From positions 1-41,939 of the forward strand of contig JAUHYL010000034.1 of assembly GCA_030426545.1 (NCBI GenBank): DNA of 41,939 nt, given 5' to 3'. The DNA is from Gammaproteobacteria bacterium (GTDB lineage Bacteria; Pseudomonadota; Gammaproteobacteria; Pseudomonadales; Halieaceae). Each line of letters begins with the position of its first letter. The stretch's first letter is position 1. Below the pieces are notes generated by a model that worked only from the letters and a program-made list of their open reading frames with translations, searched no databases and was not told the DNA's origin. The position numbers and the translations under genes were made by a program. Of this stretch, positions 28,584 through 38,322 are shown piece after piece.

Positions 28584-31022
28584 ATGAGCTTCCTGAAACT
28601 TTTACTGCGCCTTACACTGCTCGGCTCCCTCGGTGCTGCATGGTTGTTGGCGGGGGTCTATCTTTACCTCAGTCCCGACCTTCCCGACGTGGAAACCTTG
28701 CGCGATGTGCAACTGCAAACGCCCATGCGGGTGTACACGCGCGACGGTGCACTCATCGGCCAGTTTGGCGAACAAAAACGCAGCCCGCTACCCTTCGAAG
28801 AGATACCTGAGCAGTTTGTACAGGCATTGCTTGCGGCCGAGGATGACAACTTTTTCAATCATCGCGGCATCGACTTCATGGGCCTGGGTCGCGCGGTATC
28901 AGAATTGATCCTGACCGGGGAGAAAGGCTCGGGCGGCAGCACGCTCACTATGCAGGTAGCGCGCAATTACTTCCTCAGCTTCGAGCGCACCTTTACGCGC
29001 AAGTTCACAGAGATCCTGCTCGCCATTGAGATAGAGCGGCACCTCGACAAACGCGAGATTTTCGAGCTGTATTTCAACCGCGTATTCCTGGGTCACCGGG
29101 CCTACGGGTTTGAGGCTGCCTCCCGTGTCTACTATGGCAAGGGCATCAACGACCTTACGCTGGCGCAGCACGCCATGCTGGCGGGCATCCCCAAGGCGCC
29201 TTCACGCAACAACCCCCTCAGCGGGCCAACCGCAGGTACGGAACGGCGCAACTGGATACTAGGCCGCATGCACGATCTCGGTTACATCAGCGTGACAGAG
29301 CTTAATGAGAGCCGCGCGGCACCGCTCACTGCACAGCACCACGGCGCGCGCATTCGCTTCGCTGCCCATTATGCGGCGGAAATGGCGCGCCAGGAGATGC
29401 TGGAGCGCTACGGAACAGAGGCCTACACACGCGGTTACCACGTCTACACCACTGTGGACAGCCACCTGCAACAGGTGGGACGCAACGCGATTCTGGAAGG
29501 CCTGTTCACCTACGACGAGCGACACGGCTACCGCGGCTCGGAACAGCGCTTTGGCGGGAAGCCGGATGATCCGATAGCGCGCGACAACTGGCGCGATGCG
29601 CTCACTCGCTCGGCCATTATCGCCGATCTGCAGCCAGCGATAGTGACCGCCCTGGATGGCGAGAAGAATCGGGCCCTGCTGCTGTTGCGTGATGGCAGCA
29701 GCGCCGAGTTGCTGTACGAGAACGGCGTGAGCAGCGCACGGCCCTACCGCTCAGAAAACAGCCGAGGAGCCGCGCCCGCCTCGGTGACCGAGGTCTTCGA
29801 ACCCGGCGACCTTATTCGAGTCAGCCAGCAGGAAGACGGCAGCTGGCAGCTGGCACAGGTGCCGGCGGCCCAGGCCGCGCTGGTCGCACTGGATCCGGAA
29901 GACGGCGCAATTGTCAGCATCGTCGGTGGCATGGGTTTCGAACTGAGCAAATTTAACCGGGTAACCCAGTCGCGGCGCCAGCCGGGCTCAAACTTCAAAC
30001 CCTTTGTTTACAGCGCAGCCCTGGAGGCCGGCTTTACCGCCGCTTCCATCATCAACGATGCGCCTATCGTGCTGGCAGATTCGTCCCTGGAGGATGTATG
30101 GCGGCCGGAGAATGACAGCGGGCAGTTTTACGGGCCAACCCGTCTGCGCCTGGCGCTGACCAAGTCGCGCAATCTCGTGTCCATACGCCTGCTGCAACAG
30201 TTGGGCGTGCGCAACCTGATCAACTACATCGAGCAACTGGGTCTGAGCACCGCTGACCTCAATCCCGATCTCTCACTGGCACTGGGTACGCTGTCCATGA
30301 GCCCGCTAGAGGTGGCCTCGGCCTACGCCATCCTCGCCAACGGCGGGTACAGGGTAGAACCGTACCTCATTCAGCGCGTGGAGGATCTGGACGGTGAGAC
30401 GGTCTTCGAGGCCAACCCGCTGACGGTGTGCCGCAATTGCGACGCAGACAATGCCAGTCCTCCCCCGCAAGGCGAACTGTCCATGGAAGAAATTCTGGCG
30501 GGAGACGCGCAGCCAGAGGCGCGGCGCGCCCCACGCGTAATGGATGAAAAGGTGAACTTCATCATCGACAGTATTCTGAAAGACGTTATCACGCGCGGCA
30601 CGGGCTACCGGGCCAAGGTTCTCGGACGCAGTGATATCGCGGGCAAAACCGGTACTACCAATGGCCCCATGGACGCCTGGTTTTCGGGTTACAGCCCCGA
30701 CATCGTCACTACCACCTGGGTTGGATTCGACAATTACACCCCACTAGGCCGCAGGGAATTTGGTGGCACCGCTGCCCTGCCGATCTGGATTGACTTCATG
30801 CGCGAGGCACTGGCGGACAAACCCCAGCGCCGGCGTCCCCTGCCGGCGGGAATCGTCAACGTAAAGATCGACCCCGATACGGGCCTGCTGGCCTATGCTG
30901 GCCAGAAAAACGCGATTTTTGAGTATTTCCGCGCCGAAAACGTCCCCCAACAGGTGACCGCTCATGGCGGCAACCAGAGGGGAGAACTGGGCACAGAGGA
31001 CTTGCTGAAAGATATTTTCTAG
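28584..31022 (+). CDS. mrcA: Bifunctional penicillin-binding protein 1A
   Basis: This 812-residue class A PBP polymerises and cross-links peptidoglycan in the periplasm. The N-terminal anchor spans about 5-29. The glycosyltransferase (GT51) domain carries AAEDDNFFNHRGID with catalytic E86, GGSTLTMQVARN and KFTEILLAIEIE. A central OB-like insert (about 310-430) is typical of PBP1a rather than PBP1b. The transpeptidase has the nucleophile S469 in PGSNFK, SRN (528-530) and KTGTT (688-692). All catalytic motifs are intact. It is divergent from pilM, a conserved arrangement, and convergent with maeB. Confidence 0.96.
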   Translation: MSFLKLLLRLTLLGSLGAAWLLAGVYLYLSPDLPDVETLRDVQLQTPMRVYTRDGALIGQFGEQKRSPLPFEEIPEQFVQALLAAEDDNFFNHRGIDFMGLGRAVSELILTGEKGSGGSTLTMQVARNYFLSFERTFTRKFTEILLAIEIERHLDKREIFELYFNRVFLGHRAYGFEAASRVYYGKGINDLTLAQHAMLAGIPKAPSRNNPLSGPTAGTERRNWILGRMHDLGYISVTELNESRAAPLTAQHHGARIRFAAHYAAEMARQEMLERYGTEAYTRGYHVYTTVDSHLQQVGRNAILEGLFTYDERHGYRGSEQRFGGKPDDPIARDNWRDALTRSAIIADLQPAIVTALDGEKNRALLLLRDGSSAELLYENGVSSARPYRSENSRGAAPASVTEVFEPGDLIRVSQQEDGSWQLAQVPAAQAALVALDPEDGAIVSIVGGMGFELSKFNRVTQSRRQPGSNFKPFVYSAALEAGFTAASIINDAPIVLADSSLEDVWRPENDSGQFYGPTRLRLALTKSRNLVSIRLLQQLGVRNLINYIEQLGLSTADLNPDLSLALGTLSMSPLEVASAYAILANGGYRVEPYLIQRVEDLDGETVFEANPLTVCRNCDADNASPPPQGELSMEEILAGDAQPEARRAPRVMDEKVNFIIDSILKDVITRGTGYRAKVLGRSDIAGKTGTTNGPMDAWFSGYSPDIVTTTWVGFDNYTPLGRREFGGTAALPIWIDFMREALADKPQRRRPLPAGIVNVKIDPDTGLLAYAGQKNAIFEYFRAENVPQQVTAHGGNQRGELGTEDLLKDIF

Positions 31023-31024
31023 CG

Positions 31025-31060
31025 GCTTGTCGAACGGCCCCGCCTGGGCCAGTGACAAGC
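31025..31060. terminator. Hairpin between convergent mrcA and maeB
   Basis: GCTTGTC (31025-31031) pairs with GACAAGC (31054-31060), and inside it GGCCC (31036-31040) pairs with GGGCC (31046-31050) around a 5-nt loop. It lies in the 41-nt gap between two converging genes. Neither strand has a good T-tract, so it may act as a bidirectional transcript end rather than a classical intrinsic terminator. Confidence 0.45.
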
Positions 31061-31063
31061 AGG

Positions 31064-32320
31064 TCAGGAAGCTGCTGCGAGCTGGTACGCCTCGGGATAG
31101 GGAAGCTGCGCTACACCAGAGTCCACTGCAGCCCGGGCTACCGCGGGGGCAATCCAGTCCAGCAATCGACTGTCCAGAGGCTTGGGGATGATGTATTCAG
31201 GGCCAAACTCGAGGCTGTCGATACTGCACGCCACCAGCACTTCCTGCGGAACAGGCTCCCGCGCTAACTGGCTCAAGGCATCCACGGCGGCGATTTTCAT
31301 CGCCTCATTGATGCGCGTTGCCCGCACATCCAGGGCGCCACGAAAAATAAACGGGAAGCCGAGGACGTTGTTAACCTGATTCGGGTAATCCGAGCGGCCG
31401 GTGGCAATGATCACATCATCGCGGGTCGCCCTCGCCAGCTCCGGCTGGATTTCCGGGTCCGGGTTGGAGCAGGCAAACACGATCGGACGATCTGCCATGG
31501 AGAGCAGCATTTCCGGGCTCAACAGGTCTGCACCGGACAGGCCGACAAACACATCTGACCCGCGTACAGCATCTGACAGGCTGCGCTTGTCTGTGTGGTT
31601 GGCAAACTCCTGTTTGTAGGCGTTGACCCCTTCGCGCCCGTCGTAGATTACACCGCGGCGATCCAGCATGAAAATATTGTCGCGCTGCGCACCCAGGCTG
31701 ACCAGCAAGCGCATGCAGGCAATAGCAGCAGACCCCGCTCCCAGGCAGGTGATAATCGCATCTTCGAGCTTCTTGCCCTGAATCTCCAGGGCATTGATCA
31801 GCCCGGCAGCCGTGACAATGGCCGTTCCGTGCTGGTCATCGTGAAATACCGGGATAGAACAGCGCTCGATCAGGGCCGCTTCGATTTCGAAGCACTCAGG
31901 CGCCTTAATGTCTTCCAGATTAATTCCGCCAAACGTCGGCGAAATACGTGCAACGGTGTCGATAAACTCCTGCGGATCCTCGGTGTCGACTTCGATATCG
32001 ATCGAGTTGATGCCGGCGAAGCGCTTGAACAGCAGCGCCTTGCCCTCCATCACTGGTTTACCCGCAAGGGCGCCAAGATTGCCAAGGCCGAGCACAGCAG
32101 TGCCATTGCTGATCACGCCCACCAGATTGCCCTTGCCGGTGTAACGGTAGGCAAGGGAAGCATCTTCGGCAATCGCGCGGCAGGGCTCTGCCACACCAGG
32201 GCTGTAGGCCAGCGATAGATCGTATTGGGTTTCTGCAGGTTTGCTCAGCTCGATGCTGATTTTCCCGGGCTGCGGTTCAGCGTGATAGGCGAGCGCATCC
32301 TGTTTCATGTCATTGCTCAT
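31064..32320 (-). CDS. maeB: NAD(P)-dependent malic enzyme, short form
   Basis: This 418-residue enzyme decarboxylates malate to pyruvate, producing NAD(P)H. I start it at ATG 32320 ([13 protein letters not shown]). The open frame runs 31 codons further upstream without recognisable sequence. Motifs include [53 protein letters not shown] (catalytic and metal-binding region), the nucleotide fold [15 protein letters not shown] and [11 protein letters not shown]. The C-terminal phosphotransacetylase-like domain of E. coli MaeB (about 760 aa) is absent, as in Pseudomonas-type enzymes. Cofactor preference is uncertain. Convergent with mrcA. Confidence 0.93.
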   Translation of the reverse strand: MSNDMKQDALAYHAEPQPGKISIELSKPAETQYDLSLAYSPGVAEPCRAIAEDASLAYRYTGKGNLVGVISNGTAVLGLGNLGALAGKPVMEGKALLFKRFAGINSIDIEVDTEDPQEFIDTVARISPTFGGINLEDIKAPECFEIEAALIERCSIPVFHDDQHGTAIVTAAGLINALEIQGKKLEDAIITCLGAGSAAIACMRLLVSLGAQRDNIFMLDRRGVIYDGREGVNAYKQEFANHTDKRSLSDAVRGSDVFVGLSGADLLSPEMLLSMADRPIVFACSNPDPEIQPELARATRDDVIIATGRSDYPNQVNNVLGFPFIFRGALDVRATRINEAMKIAAVDALSQLAREPVPQEVLVACSIDSLEFGPEYIIPKPLDSRLLDWIAPAVARAAVDSGVAQLPYPEAYQLAAAS

Positions 32321-32483
32321 GGGAAAACCTGCAGCGAGGGCGTCTAACTTAAAAAACGGCTGAAGAGCATATAGAAAAGCCTGAAGCGCAACAAGCGAGA
32401 AAGTTACACACACAGCGGCCTACAGGGGCAGAGTCAGTACGCACCGACCGTGTTCAGACCCCTGAAACGCAAAGCGACGGCAC

Positions 32484-32511
32484 AAAAAAAAGCCAACCCG
32501 CTGGGGTTGGC
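32484..32511 (-). terminator. Intrinsic terminator of rpmE
   Basis: On the minus strand a perfect 8-bp stem GCCAACCC/GGGTTGGC (32492-32511) with a 4-nt loop is followed by eight T (32491-32484). It lies about 55 nt after the rpmE stop. Confidence 0.93.
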
Positions 32512-32566
32512 ATTTCCGTGCCGGCGACTGCCGGCGTATAGGCGATCGAGCGGGCGTAGCAGGCGA

Positions 32567-32782
32567 CTAGCGAGAGCTGCCGCGGGAGCCGAAACGCTTC
32601 TTGAAACGGTCTACACGACCCCCGCTATCGACAATTTTCTGCTTGCCGGTGAAGAACGGGTGGCACTGGGAGCAAACGTCGATGTGGATGTCCTCACAAA
32701 GCGTAGAGCGAGTCTTGATGGTGTTACCGCAACTGCAGGTAGCAGTCATGTCTTCGTACTTCGGATGGATATCCGCTTTCAT
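32567..32782 (-). CDS. rpmE: 50S ribosomal protein L31, zinc-binding type
   Basis: This 71-residue ribosomal protein bridges the two subunits. It starts at ATG 32782 ([12 protein letters not shown]), with GGAG upstream; the open frame extends further upstream, but that part is the leader. Zinc ligands C16, C18, C37 and C40 are all present (CSCG...CSQC), so this is the C+ (zinc) form rather than the zinc-independent RpmE2. [25 protein letters not shown] is the family core. It has its own promoter, structured leader and strong terminator, so it is a single-gene unit. Confidence 0.97.
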   Translation of the reverse strand: MKADIHPKYEDMTATCSCGNTIKTRSTLCEDIHIDVCSQCHPFFTGKQKIVDSGGRVDRFKKRFGSRGSSR

Positions 32783-32802
32783 GTCAAAATCTCCGTCGAG
32801 TT

Positions 32803-32871
32803 GGCGCCGCCGTCCGGGCCCTGCCGGGTACCGCGCCTGGGGAGTATTGGCCACCGGAAGCCGGCTACCAA
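32803..32871 (-). promoter_or_regulatory. Structured 5' leader of rpmE, possible L31 autoregulatory element
   Basis: The ~100-nt leader can form two hairpins. The first (32847-32871) is an 11-position stem between TTGGTAGCCGG and CCGGTGGCCAA with one A-G mismatch and a 3-nt loop. The second (32803-32837) is closed by GGCGC/GCGCC. The start codon follows about 20 nt later. Ribosomal-protein leaders for L31 are known in gammaproteobacteria (from memory); whether this matches that motif needs a covariance search. Confidence 0.45.
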
Positions 32872-32888
32872 TGAAAAAAGAGGCGCGC

Positions 32889-32916
32889 ATCTTACCAGAC
32901 CCAGCGCCGCACGCAA
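32889..32916 (-). promoter_or_regulatory. Candidate rpmE promoter
   Basis: On the minus strand TTGCGT (32916-32911) is followed after 16 nt by TAAGAT (32894-32889). TGG precedes the -10 (extended form), and a GC-rich discriminator GCGCGCC follows, typical of growth-rate-controlled ribosomal promoters. The start would lie near 32882. Confidence 0.5.
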
Positions 32917-32931
32917 GCGCGGCGGGCGTTT

Positions 32932-32940
32932 TGCTACAAT
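32932..32940 (+). promoter_or_regulatory. Candidate extended -10 of priA promoter
   Basis: TGCTACAAT on the plus strand is an extended -10 (TGn plus TACAAT) 40 nt before the priA ATG. No good -35 is present, as is common for extended -10 promoters. It lies back to back with the rpmE promoter. Confidence 0.5.
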
Positions 32941-32979
32941 GTCCGATTCACCCTCCAATACGGCCGCAATAGGGGCGTA

Positions 32980-35178
32980 ATGTCTGTACTTCGCCTGGCA
33001 ATTCCCTCCCCGTTGCGACGGCTGTTCGACTATCTGCCCCCGGAAGACCTGCCGCTGGCCGAGGTAGACAAGCTGGCGCCCGGAACGCGCCTGCTGGTTC
33101 CCTTCGGTCGACGTAAGGTGACCGGCTACCTGCTGGAGGTTGCACAGGCCAGCGATGTTGCCCGGGGGCAGCTCAAGCGCGCGCTGACAGTCATAGACCA
33201 GCAACCTGCGCTGCCTGCGGATCTGCTACAGCTCTGCCTGTGGGCGAGCAACTACTACCACCACCCCCAGGGGGAGGTATTCAGCGCAGCGTTCCCGCGC
33301 CGACTGCGCGAAGGCAAAGAGCGGCAGCCACCCGGCCAGGCAGGCTGGACGCTGACCACACAGGGCAAGGGGCTGCCGGCAGGCGCATTGCAGCGCTCAC
33401 CAAAACAGGCCCTGGCGCTGGCGTTGCTGCAAAATGGCCAGCCGGTTAGCGCGGCGCGGCTGCAGGCAGAGGCGATCAGCCCCGCCGTATTGCGTGCCCT
33501 GGCAGAAAAAGGGCTTATCGAACGCTGCACGATCGCCGCTGAAACCCGGCCAGCCAGCAGTCGACCGGGTCTGAATCCGACCGATGAACAGGCAAGGGTA
33601 CTGAGCGCCCTGCGCGCAGACGCTACCGGGTTCAAATGCCACCTGCTGGAAGGGGTTACCGGCAGCGGAAAAACCGAAATCTACCTGCAACTGATCACGG
33701 ACTGTCTCGCACGCGGGCAGCAGGCGCTGGTGCTGATTCCGGAAATCGGCCTGACCCCCCAGACGTTGCGGCGTTTTGAAGCACGTTTCGACGCCGACAT
33801 CGCTGTGCTTCATTCCGGCCTGACGGAGGCACAACGCTATCAGTCATGGGAGGCCGCGCGGGCCGGCACGGCACATATCGTGATTGGCACGCGCTCGGCG
33901 GTGTTCACGCCATTAGCCAATGCCGGGCTGATCATTGTCGACGAGGAGCACGACGGCTCCTATAAACAGCAGGACGGTTTTCGCTATTCGGCGCGCGACG
34001 TGGCGGTAAAACGCGGCCAGTTACTGGGCTGCAGTGTGCTGCTGGGCAGCGCAACGCCCTCCCTGGAAAGCATGCACAACGCGCTCTCCGGGCGCTACCA
34101 CCACCACCGACTGACAGCCCGGGCCGGTACCGCGCAAATCCCCGAGCTCAGCGTGCTGGACGTGCGCAAAAAGCCGCTGTCGGCGGGACTCTCCGCGGAA
34201 CTTGTTGCCGCCATCAAAGCAGCGCTGGACAGGGGCGAACAGGCGCTGCTGTTTCTCAACCGCCGCGGCTACGCGCCGGTACTGCAGTGTCACGACTGTG
34301 GCTGGATCAGTGAATGCAATGCCTGCGACGCCCGCATGACAGTGCACCGCCGGGAAAACCGTCTGCGCTGTCACCACTGCGGTGCGCGACACACCTTGCC
34401 GGCGGACTGTCCGCATTGCCACAGCAAGCACCTGTTGGCGAAAGGCCTGGGCACAGAGCAAACGGAAGTACGTCTGCGCGAACTGTTTGGCCGCTATCCG
34501 GTCTTCCGCGTGGACAGCGATTCCATGCAGGGCCGCGACAGCATGGCGGCCCTCACCGAGGAGATCAATCGCGGTGAGCCGGCCATTCTGCTGGGCACAC
34601 AGATGCTCACCAAGGGCCATCACTTCCCCGCTGTGACACTGGTGGCGGTGCTGGACGCCGACGCACTGCTGTTCAGCGCGGACTTTCGCGGAGAGGAGCG
34701 CATGGCGCAACTGCTGACCCAGGTGGGGGGCCGCGCCGGCCGCGCCAACCTGCCAGGCCGCGTCATGCTCCAGTCACACTATCCCGACCACCCCAGCATG
34801 CAGCAGATGTTGACCGCCGGGTACGCCGAACAGGCACGCAACATGCTCGAACTGCGCAAGCAGGGCGGGCTGCCACCCTTTGGTCAGATCGTGGTCCTGC
34901 GCGCAGACTGCAGCGACGCCCGCTACACGGAGGACTTTCTTGCCCAGCTCAGGCAGGAGGTCGGCACAAGCCTGCCGGCGGGCGTGTCACTGATTGGTCC
35001 ACTGCCCTCGCCCATGCAGCGCCGCGCCGGCCGTCATCGCTTCCAGCTGCTGGCAACAGCCCTGGACCGCAAGCGCCTGCACAACGCAGCGAGCCTGCTG
35101 ATTTCCCGGGCCGAGTCGATGAAAGTGCGCAAGGGGTTGAAATGGAGCGTAGACATCGACCCGCAGGACCTATTCTGA
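32980..35178 (+). CDS. priA: Primosomal replication-restart helicase PriA
   Basis: This 732-residue 3'-5' DNA helicase recognises stalled forks and loads the replisome. The N-terminal 3'BD/winged-helix part spans 1-190 (LRLAIPSPLRRLFDYLPP, VPFGRRKVTGYLLE). The helicase core has Walker A GVTGSGKTEIY (225-235, K231), Walker B DEEHDGSYK (near 325) and LGSATPSLES. The zinc domain has paired Cys (CHDCGWISECNACD, CHHCG, CPHCHSKHL, about 440-490). GTQMLTKGHHFPAVTLV and the QVGGRAGRA helicase motif VI follow. All are intact. The start has AGGGG just upstream. Confidence 0.97.
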   Translation: MSVLRLAIPSPLRRLFDYLPPEDLPLAEVDKLAPGTRLLVPFGRRKVTGYLLEVAQASDVARGQLKRALTVIDQQPALPADLLQLCLWASNYYHHPQGEVFSAAFPRRLREGKERQPPGQAGWTLTTQGKGLPAGALQRSPKQALALALLQNGQPVSAARLQAEAISPAVLRALAEKGLIERCTIAAETRPASSRPGLNPTDEQARVLSALRADATGFKCHLLEGVTGSGKTEIYLQLITDCLARGQQALVLIPEIGLTPQTLRRFEARFDADIAVLHSGLTEAQRYQSWEAARAGTAHIVIGTRSAVFTPLANAGLIIVDEEHDGSYKQQDGFRYSARDVAVKRGQLLGCSVLLGSATPSLESMHNALSGRYHHHRLTARAGTAQIPELSVLDVRKKPLSAGLSAELVAAIKAALDRGEQALLFLNRRGYAPVLQCHDCGWISECNACDARMTVHRRENRLRCHHCGARHTLPADCPHCHSKHLLAKGLGTEQTEVRLRELFGRYPVFRVDSDSMQGRDSMAALTEEINRGEPAILLGTQMLTKGHHFPAVTLVAVLDADALLFSADFRGEERMAQLLTQVGGRAGRANLPGRVMLQSHYPDHPSMQQMLTAGYAEQARNMLELRKQGGLPPFGQIVVLRADCSDARYTEDFLAQLRQEVGTSLPAGVSLIGPLPSPMQRRAGRHRFQLLATALDRKRLHNAASLLISRAESMKVRKGLKWSVDIDPQDLF

Positions 35179-35238
35179 CTTGCGTGGCACTCGCTGCCTT
35201 GTCCCCCATGCATTTAGTCATGAGCAGGCCCCGCCATC

Positions 35239-35267
35239 TGGCCATGCCGGGCACGAACAGGGATAAT
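35239..35267 (+). promoter_or_regulatory. Candidate argS promoter
   Basis: TGGCCA (35239-35244) is followed after 17 nt by GATAAT (35262-35267), about 95 nt before the argS ATG. It lies in the 183-nt gap after priA, which holds no gene. Matches to consensus are moderate. Confidence 0.35.
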
Positions 35268-35361
35268 ACGCCTCCACTTGATCAGGGCTGTGTTGTGCAC
35301 CACGCATCAGCGCAACCGTTCGCTTTCCCCCAGACACCACCATAGAAGCGCATTGCATTAA

Positions 35362-37047
35362 ATGAAGGAACAAGTCGCAAGTCTCATCGAGAGCGCCCTC
35401 AAGGAATTGGTCAGCGCTGGAACGCTTCCAGAGAACCATTCGTCTACGGTGCAACTCGATCGTACGCGGGATAAATCCCACGGCGACCTGGCCAGCAATG
35501 TCGCGCTGACACTGGCAAAGTCCGCCGGCATGCCGCCACGCGAGCTGGCCCAGCTAATCTGCGCGGCACTACCGGCTGATTCGTTGGTCGAGCGCACGGA
35601 GATCGCCGGGCCCGGCTTTATCAACTTCTTCCTCAGCGCCAGCAGCAACCAGGCGATTGTCGCCGCGGTGCTGCAGCAGGCGGAGCACTTTGGTAGCAGT
35701 GATGCGGGCAAAGGCCGCAAGGTACAGGTGGAGTATGTCTCCGCAAACCCCACCGGGCCGCTCCACGTGGGCCATGGCCGCGGCGCCGCCGTTGGCGACA
35801 GCCTGTGCCGACTGCTCAGCGCTACCGGCTGGGAGGTTGCCAGCGAGTTTTATTACAACGACGCCGGTGCGCAGATCGATAACCTGGCGCTGTCGGTGCA
35901 GGCACGCTGCAAGGGGCTGGAGCCAGATGACGAGAGTTGGCCCGAAGATGGTTATCGCGGTGAATACATCGTGGATGTGGCTCGCGCCTACATGGCCGCG
36001 GAAGAGGTCGACGCCGAGGATCAGCACGTGGCTGGTGCCGCAGACGCGGACAACCTCGATGAAATCCGTCGCTTTTCTGTGGCCTATCTGCGGCGTGAGC
36101 AGGATCTGGATCTGAAAGCCTTCGGTGTGCACTTCGACGTCTACTTCCTGGAGTCTTCGCTGTACGCGTCGGGCGCCGTTGAGGAGGTGGTGAAAACGCT
36201 GCAGGACAACGGCCACTGTTTCGAACAGGACGGCGCACTCTGGCTGCGAACCACCAGCTTCGGCGATGACAAGGATCGCGTCATGCGCAAACGCGACGGC
36301 GGCTACACCTACTTCCTGCCGGACGTTGCCTATCACCTGAACAAGTGGCAGCGCGGTTTTGAGCGCGTCATCAATGAACAGGGCGCGGACCATCACAGCA
36401 CCGTGACCCGGGTTCGCGCAGGGCTGCAGGCGCTGGACCAGGGTATTCCCGGGGACTGGCCAGATTACGTGCTGCACCAGATGGTCACCGTGATGCGCGA
36501 TGGCGAAGAAGTGAAGCTTTCCAAACGCGCCGGCAGTTACCTGACGCTGCGGGACCTGATCGACGAAGTAGGTTGTGACGCCACGCGCTACTTCCTGGTG
36601 GCGCGTGGGCCCAGCTCACAGCTTACTTTCGACATCGATTTGGCCCTGTCGCAGAGCAATGACAATCCCGTCTACTATATTCAATACGCCCACGCGCGGG
36701 CGTGCAGCGTCATGCGCAAACTGGCGGAACAGGGCTGGGACTGGCAACAGGATCGCGCACTACAACACCTGGACCAGCTCAGCCAGGAACACGAAGCAGC
36801 CCTGATGCGCCGCCTGGACCGCTATCCTGAAGTGGTGGCCAGTGCAGCGGCCAACAGCGAACCGCACACGGTCGCGACTTATTTGCGCGAACTCGCGGCG
36901 GATTTTCACACCTGGTACAACGCCCATAAAATGCTGGTGGAAGACCAGCCCCTGCGCGATGCGCGCGTTGCGCTCAGCCTTGCCGTCAGACAGGTAATCG
37001 CCAACGGCCTGGGACTGCTGGGCGTGTCCGCACCCCAGGAGATGTAA
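35362..37047 (+). CDS. argS: Arginyl-tRNA synthetase
   Basis: This 561-residue class I synthetase charges tRNA-Arg. The N-terminal Add1 domain spans about 1-90. [16 protein letters not shown] contains the HIGH motif as HVGH (135-138), and [13 protein letters not shown] is the degenerate KMSKS loop expected in ArgRS. The C-terminal DALR anticodon-binding domain includes [12 protein letters not shown]. Length is normal. The SPOR-domain gene starts 3 nt after its stop. Confidence 0.97.
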   Translation: MKEQVASLIESALKELVSAGTLPENHSSTVQLDRTRDKSHGDLASNVALTLAKSAGMPPRELAQLICAALPADSLVERTEIAGPGFINFFLSASSNQAIVAAVLQQAEHFGSSDAGKGRKVQVEYVSANPTGPLHVGHGRGAAVGDSLCRLLSATGWEVASEFYYNDAGAQIDNLALSVQARCKGLEPDDESWPEDGYRGEYIVDVARAYMAAEEVDAEDQHVAGAADADNLDEIRRFSVAYLRREQDLDLKAFGVHFDVYFLESSLYASGAVEEVVKTLQDNGHCFEQDGALWLRTTSFGDDKDRVMRKRDGGYTYFLPDVAYHLNKWQRGFERVINEQGADHHSTVTRVRAGLQALDQGIPGDWPDYVLHQMVTVMRDGEEVKLSKRAGSYLTLRDLIDEVGCDATRYFLVARGPSSQLTFDIDLALSQSNDNPVYYIQYAHARACSVMRKLAEQGWDWQQDRALQHLDQLSQEHEAALMRRLDRYPEVVASAAANSEPHTVATYLRELAADFHTWYNAHKMLVEDQPLRDARVALSLAVRQVIANGLGLLGVSAPQEM

Positions 37048-37050
37048 GCG

Positions 37051-37629
37051 GTGGCCAGGGACTATGCCAAAAATTCCAGGAAGGGTACGAAGTCGCGGGC
37101 CCGGCCCTCGGCGCAGCGCAAACAGAAGCAACAACCGACAGGCGGGGGGGTAAAGCTCTACTTTGGCGGCGTGTTAACCGGTGTATTCCTGAGTTTTCTG
37201 GTCTACCTGGCAACTCTGCCCGCCTCTGACGCGCCCGCCGTAGAGGACGCCGGTGAAGCGAAAACTGCACAACCACAACCCAAGCCCCGCTTCGACTTCT
37301 ACACCATGCTGCCGGAACAAACCATCGAAGTGGAGGTGGACAAAACCCAGCGCGAGCCTGCTCGCGACCTGGAGAGCGCCAACCCCGCCAGCGAGCGCTA
37401 TATTCTGCAGGCTGGCTCTTTCCGCCAGCGCGAGGACGCGGACAGGCGCCGGGCCCAGTTGCTGCTGCTGGGGCTCGAGCCCAACATACAGGAATCATCC
37501 GGAGAAACCGGGCGCTGGCATCGCGTTTATCTGGGCCCCTTCGCCTCCCGGTCGGCCATGAACAAGGCGCGCAGCCTGACTGCGGAGCAGGATATCGATA
37601 CCTTGCTGCTGAAACGCAGCGTGCCCTGA
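37051..37629 (+). CDS. SPOR-domain (FtsN-like) membrane protein
   Basis: This 192-residue bitopic protein has a basic cytoplasmic N-terminus (about 1-34, MARDYAKNSRKGTKSRARPS), one transmembrane helix (about 36-55), a proline-rich linker and a C-terminal SPOR domain (about 113-190; RYILQAGSFRQREDADRRRAQL...RVYLGPFASRSAMNKARS). SPOR domains bind denuded septal peptidoglycan. The argS-SPOR-hslVU order is conserved in Pseudomonas-like genomes, where this gene is annotated as SPOR/FtsN-like. It is shorter than true FtsN, so I do not assign ftsN. The start is a GTG at 37051, 3 nt after argS. Confidence 0.9.
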   Translation: MARDYAKNSRKGTKSRARPSAQRKQKQQPTGGGVKLYFGGVLTGVFLSFLVYLATLPASDAPAVEDAGEAKTAQPQPKPRFDFYTMLPEQTIEVEVDKTQREPARDLESANPASERYILQAGSFRQREDADRRRAQLLLLGLEPNIQESSGETGRWHRVYLGPFASRSAMNKARSLTAEQDIDTLLLKRSVP

Positions 37630-37703
37630 GATGAAGCTGCGCGCCCCGACTGAGCGCACACCCTGACGATCCCCGGCAAGACTGGGCAAATACAGCGCGT
37701 GAC

Positions 37704-37722
37704 GCCGTGGTTTTTCCACGGC
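37704..37722 (+). other. Hairpin just upstream of the hslV promoter
   Basis: GCCGTGG (37704-37710), a TTTTT loop and CCACGGC (37716-37722) form a perfect 7-bp stem that abuts the -35 of the heat-shock promoter. It may end the argS-SPOR transcript, but no T-tract follows the stem. Confidence 0.5.
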
Positions 37723-37751
37723 CTTGAAGAACCTCGCCAGCGCCCCCATAA
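37723..37751 (+). promoter_or_regulatory. Sigma-32 (heat-shock) promoter of hslVU
   Basis: CTTGAAG (37723-37729) is followed after 14 nt by CCCCATAA (37744-37751). The RpoH consensus is CTTGAAA-N11-16-CCCCATNT, so both elements and the spacing fit. It lies about 30 nt before the hslV ATG, as expected for a heat-shock protease operon. Confidence 0.82.
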
Positions 37752-37780
37752 CGATTTATTGGCCCCCAGGAGACATACCC

Positions 37781-38320
37781 ATGGAACAGTTTCGAGGCAC
37801 CACCGTACTCTCGGTGCGTCGTGGCAACAGTGTTGTCATCGGCGGCGATGGCCAGGTGTCTATGGGTAATACCGTAATGAAAGGCAATGCCCGCAAGGTA
37901 CGACGCCTGCACCGGGACCAGGTGCTGGCCGGTTTTGCCGGCGGCACGGCGGACGCCTTCACCCTGTTCGAGCTGTTTGAAGCGCAATTGGATAAACACC
38001 AGGGCCACCTGGTACGCGCCGCCGTGGAGCTGGCCAAGCAGTGGCGCACCGAGCGCGCCTTGCGCCAATTGGAAGCACTGCTGGCGGTCGCCGACAAGGA
38101 AACGTCGCTGATTATCACCGGCAACGGTGACGTGATCGAACCGGAAGACAACCTGATCGCTATCGGCTCTGGCGGCCCCTTCGCGCAAGCTGCGGCTAGA
38201 GCGCTACTGGAAAACACCGAACTGGACGCGCGCACTATCGTGGAGAAAGGCCTGGGTATCGCGGGCGACATCTGCATTTACACCAATCACCAGCGCACCA
38301 TCGAACAACTGGATTTTTGA
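37781..38320 (+). CDS. hslV: ATP-dependent protease subunit HslV (ClpQ)
   Basis: This 179-residue proteasome-like peptidase assembles as two hexameric rings capped by HslU. The start ATG 37781 has AGGAG eight bases upstream; an in-frame upstream start overlaps the promoter. Residues MEQFRG precede [10 protein letters not shown], so the N-terminal nucleophile is Thr7 after removal of a 6-residue propeptide (E. coli has only Met to remove). [23 protein letters not shown] and [13 protein letters not shown] are family hallmarks. hslU starts 2 nt after its stop. Confidence 0.97.
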   Translation: MEQFRGTTVLSVRRGNSVVIGGDGQVSMGNTVMKGNARKVRRLHRDQVLAGFAGGTADAFTLFELFEAQLDKHQGHLVRAAVELAKQWRTERALRQLEALLAVADKETSLIITGNGDVIEPEDNLIAIGSGGPFAQAAARALLENTELDARTIVEKGLGIAGDICIYTNHQRTIEQLDF

Positions 38321-38322
38321 TC

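Noticed and set aside
36986-38188. 400-codon minus-strand frame over argS, SPOR and hslV
   Set aside because: It crosses three real genes and the hslV promoter, and shows no family resemblance.
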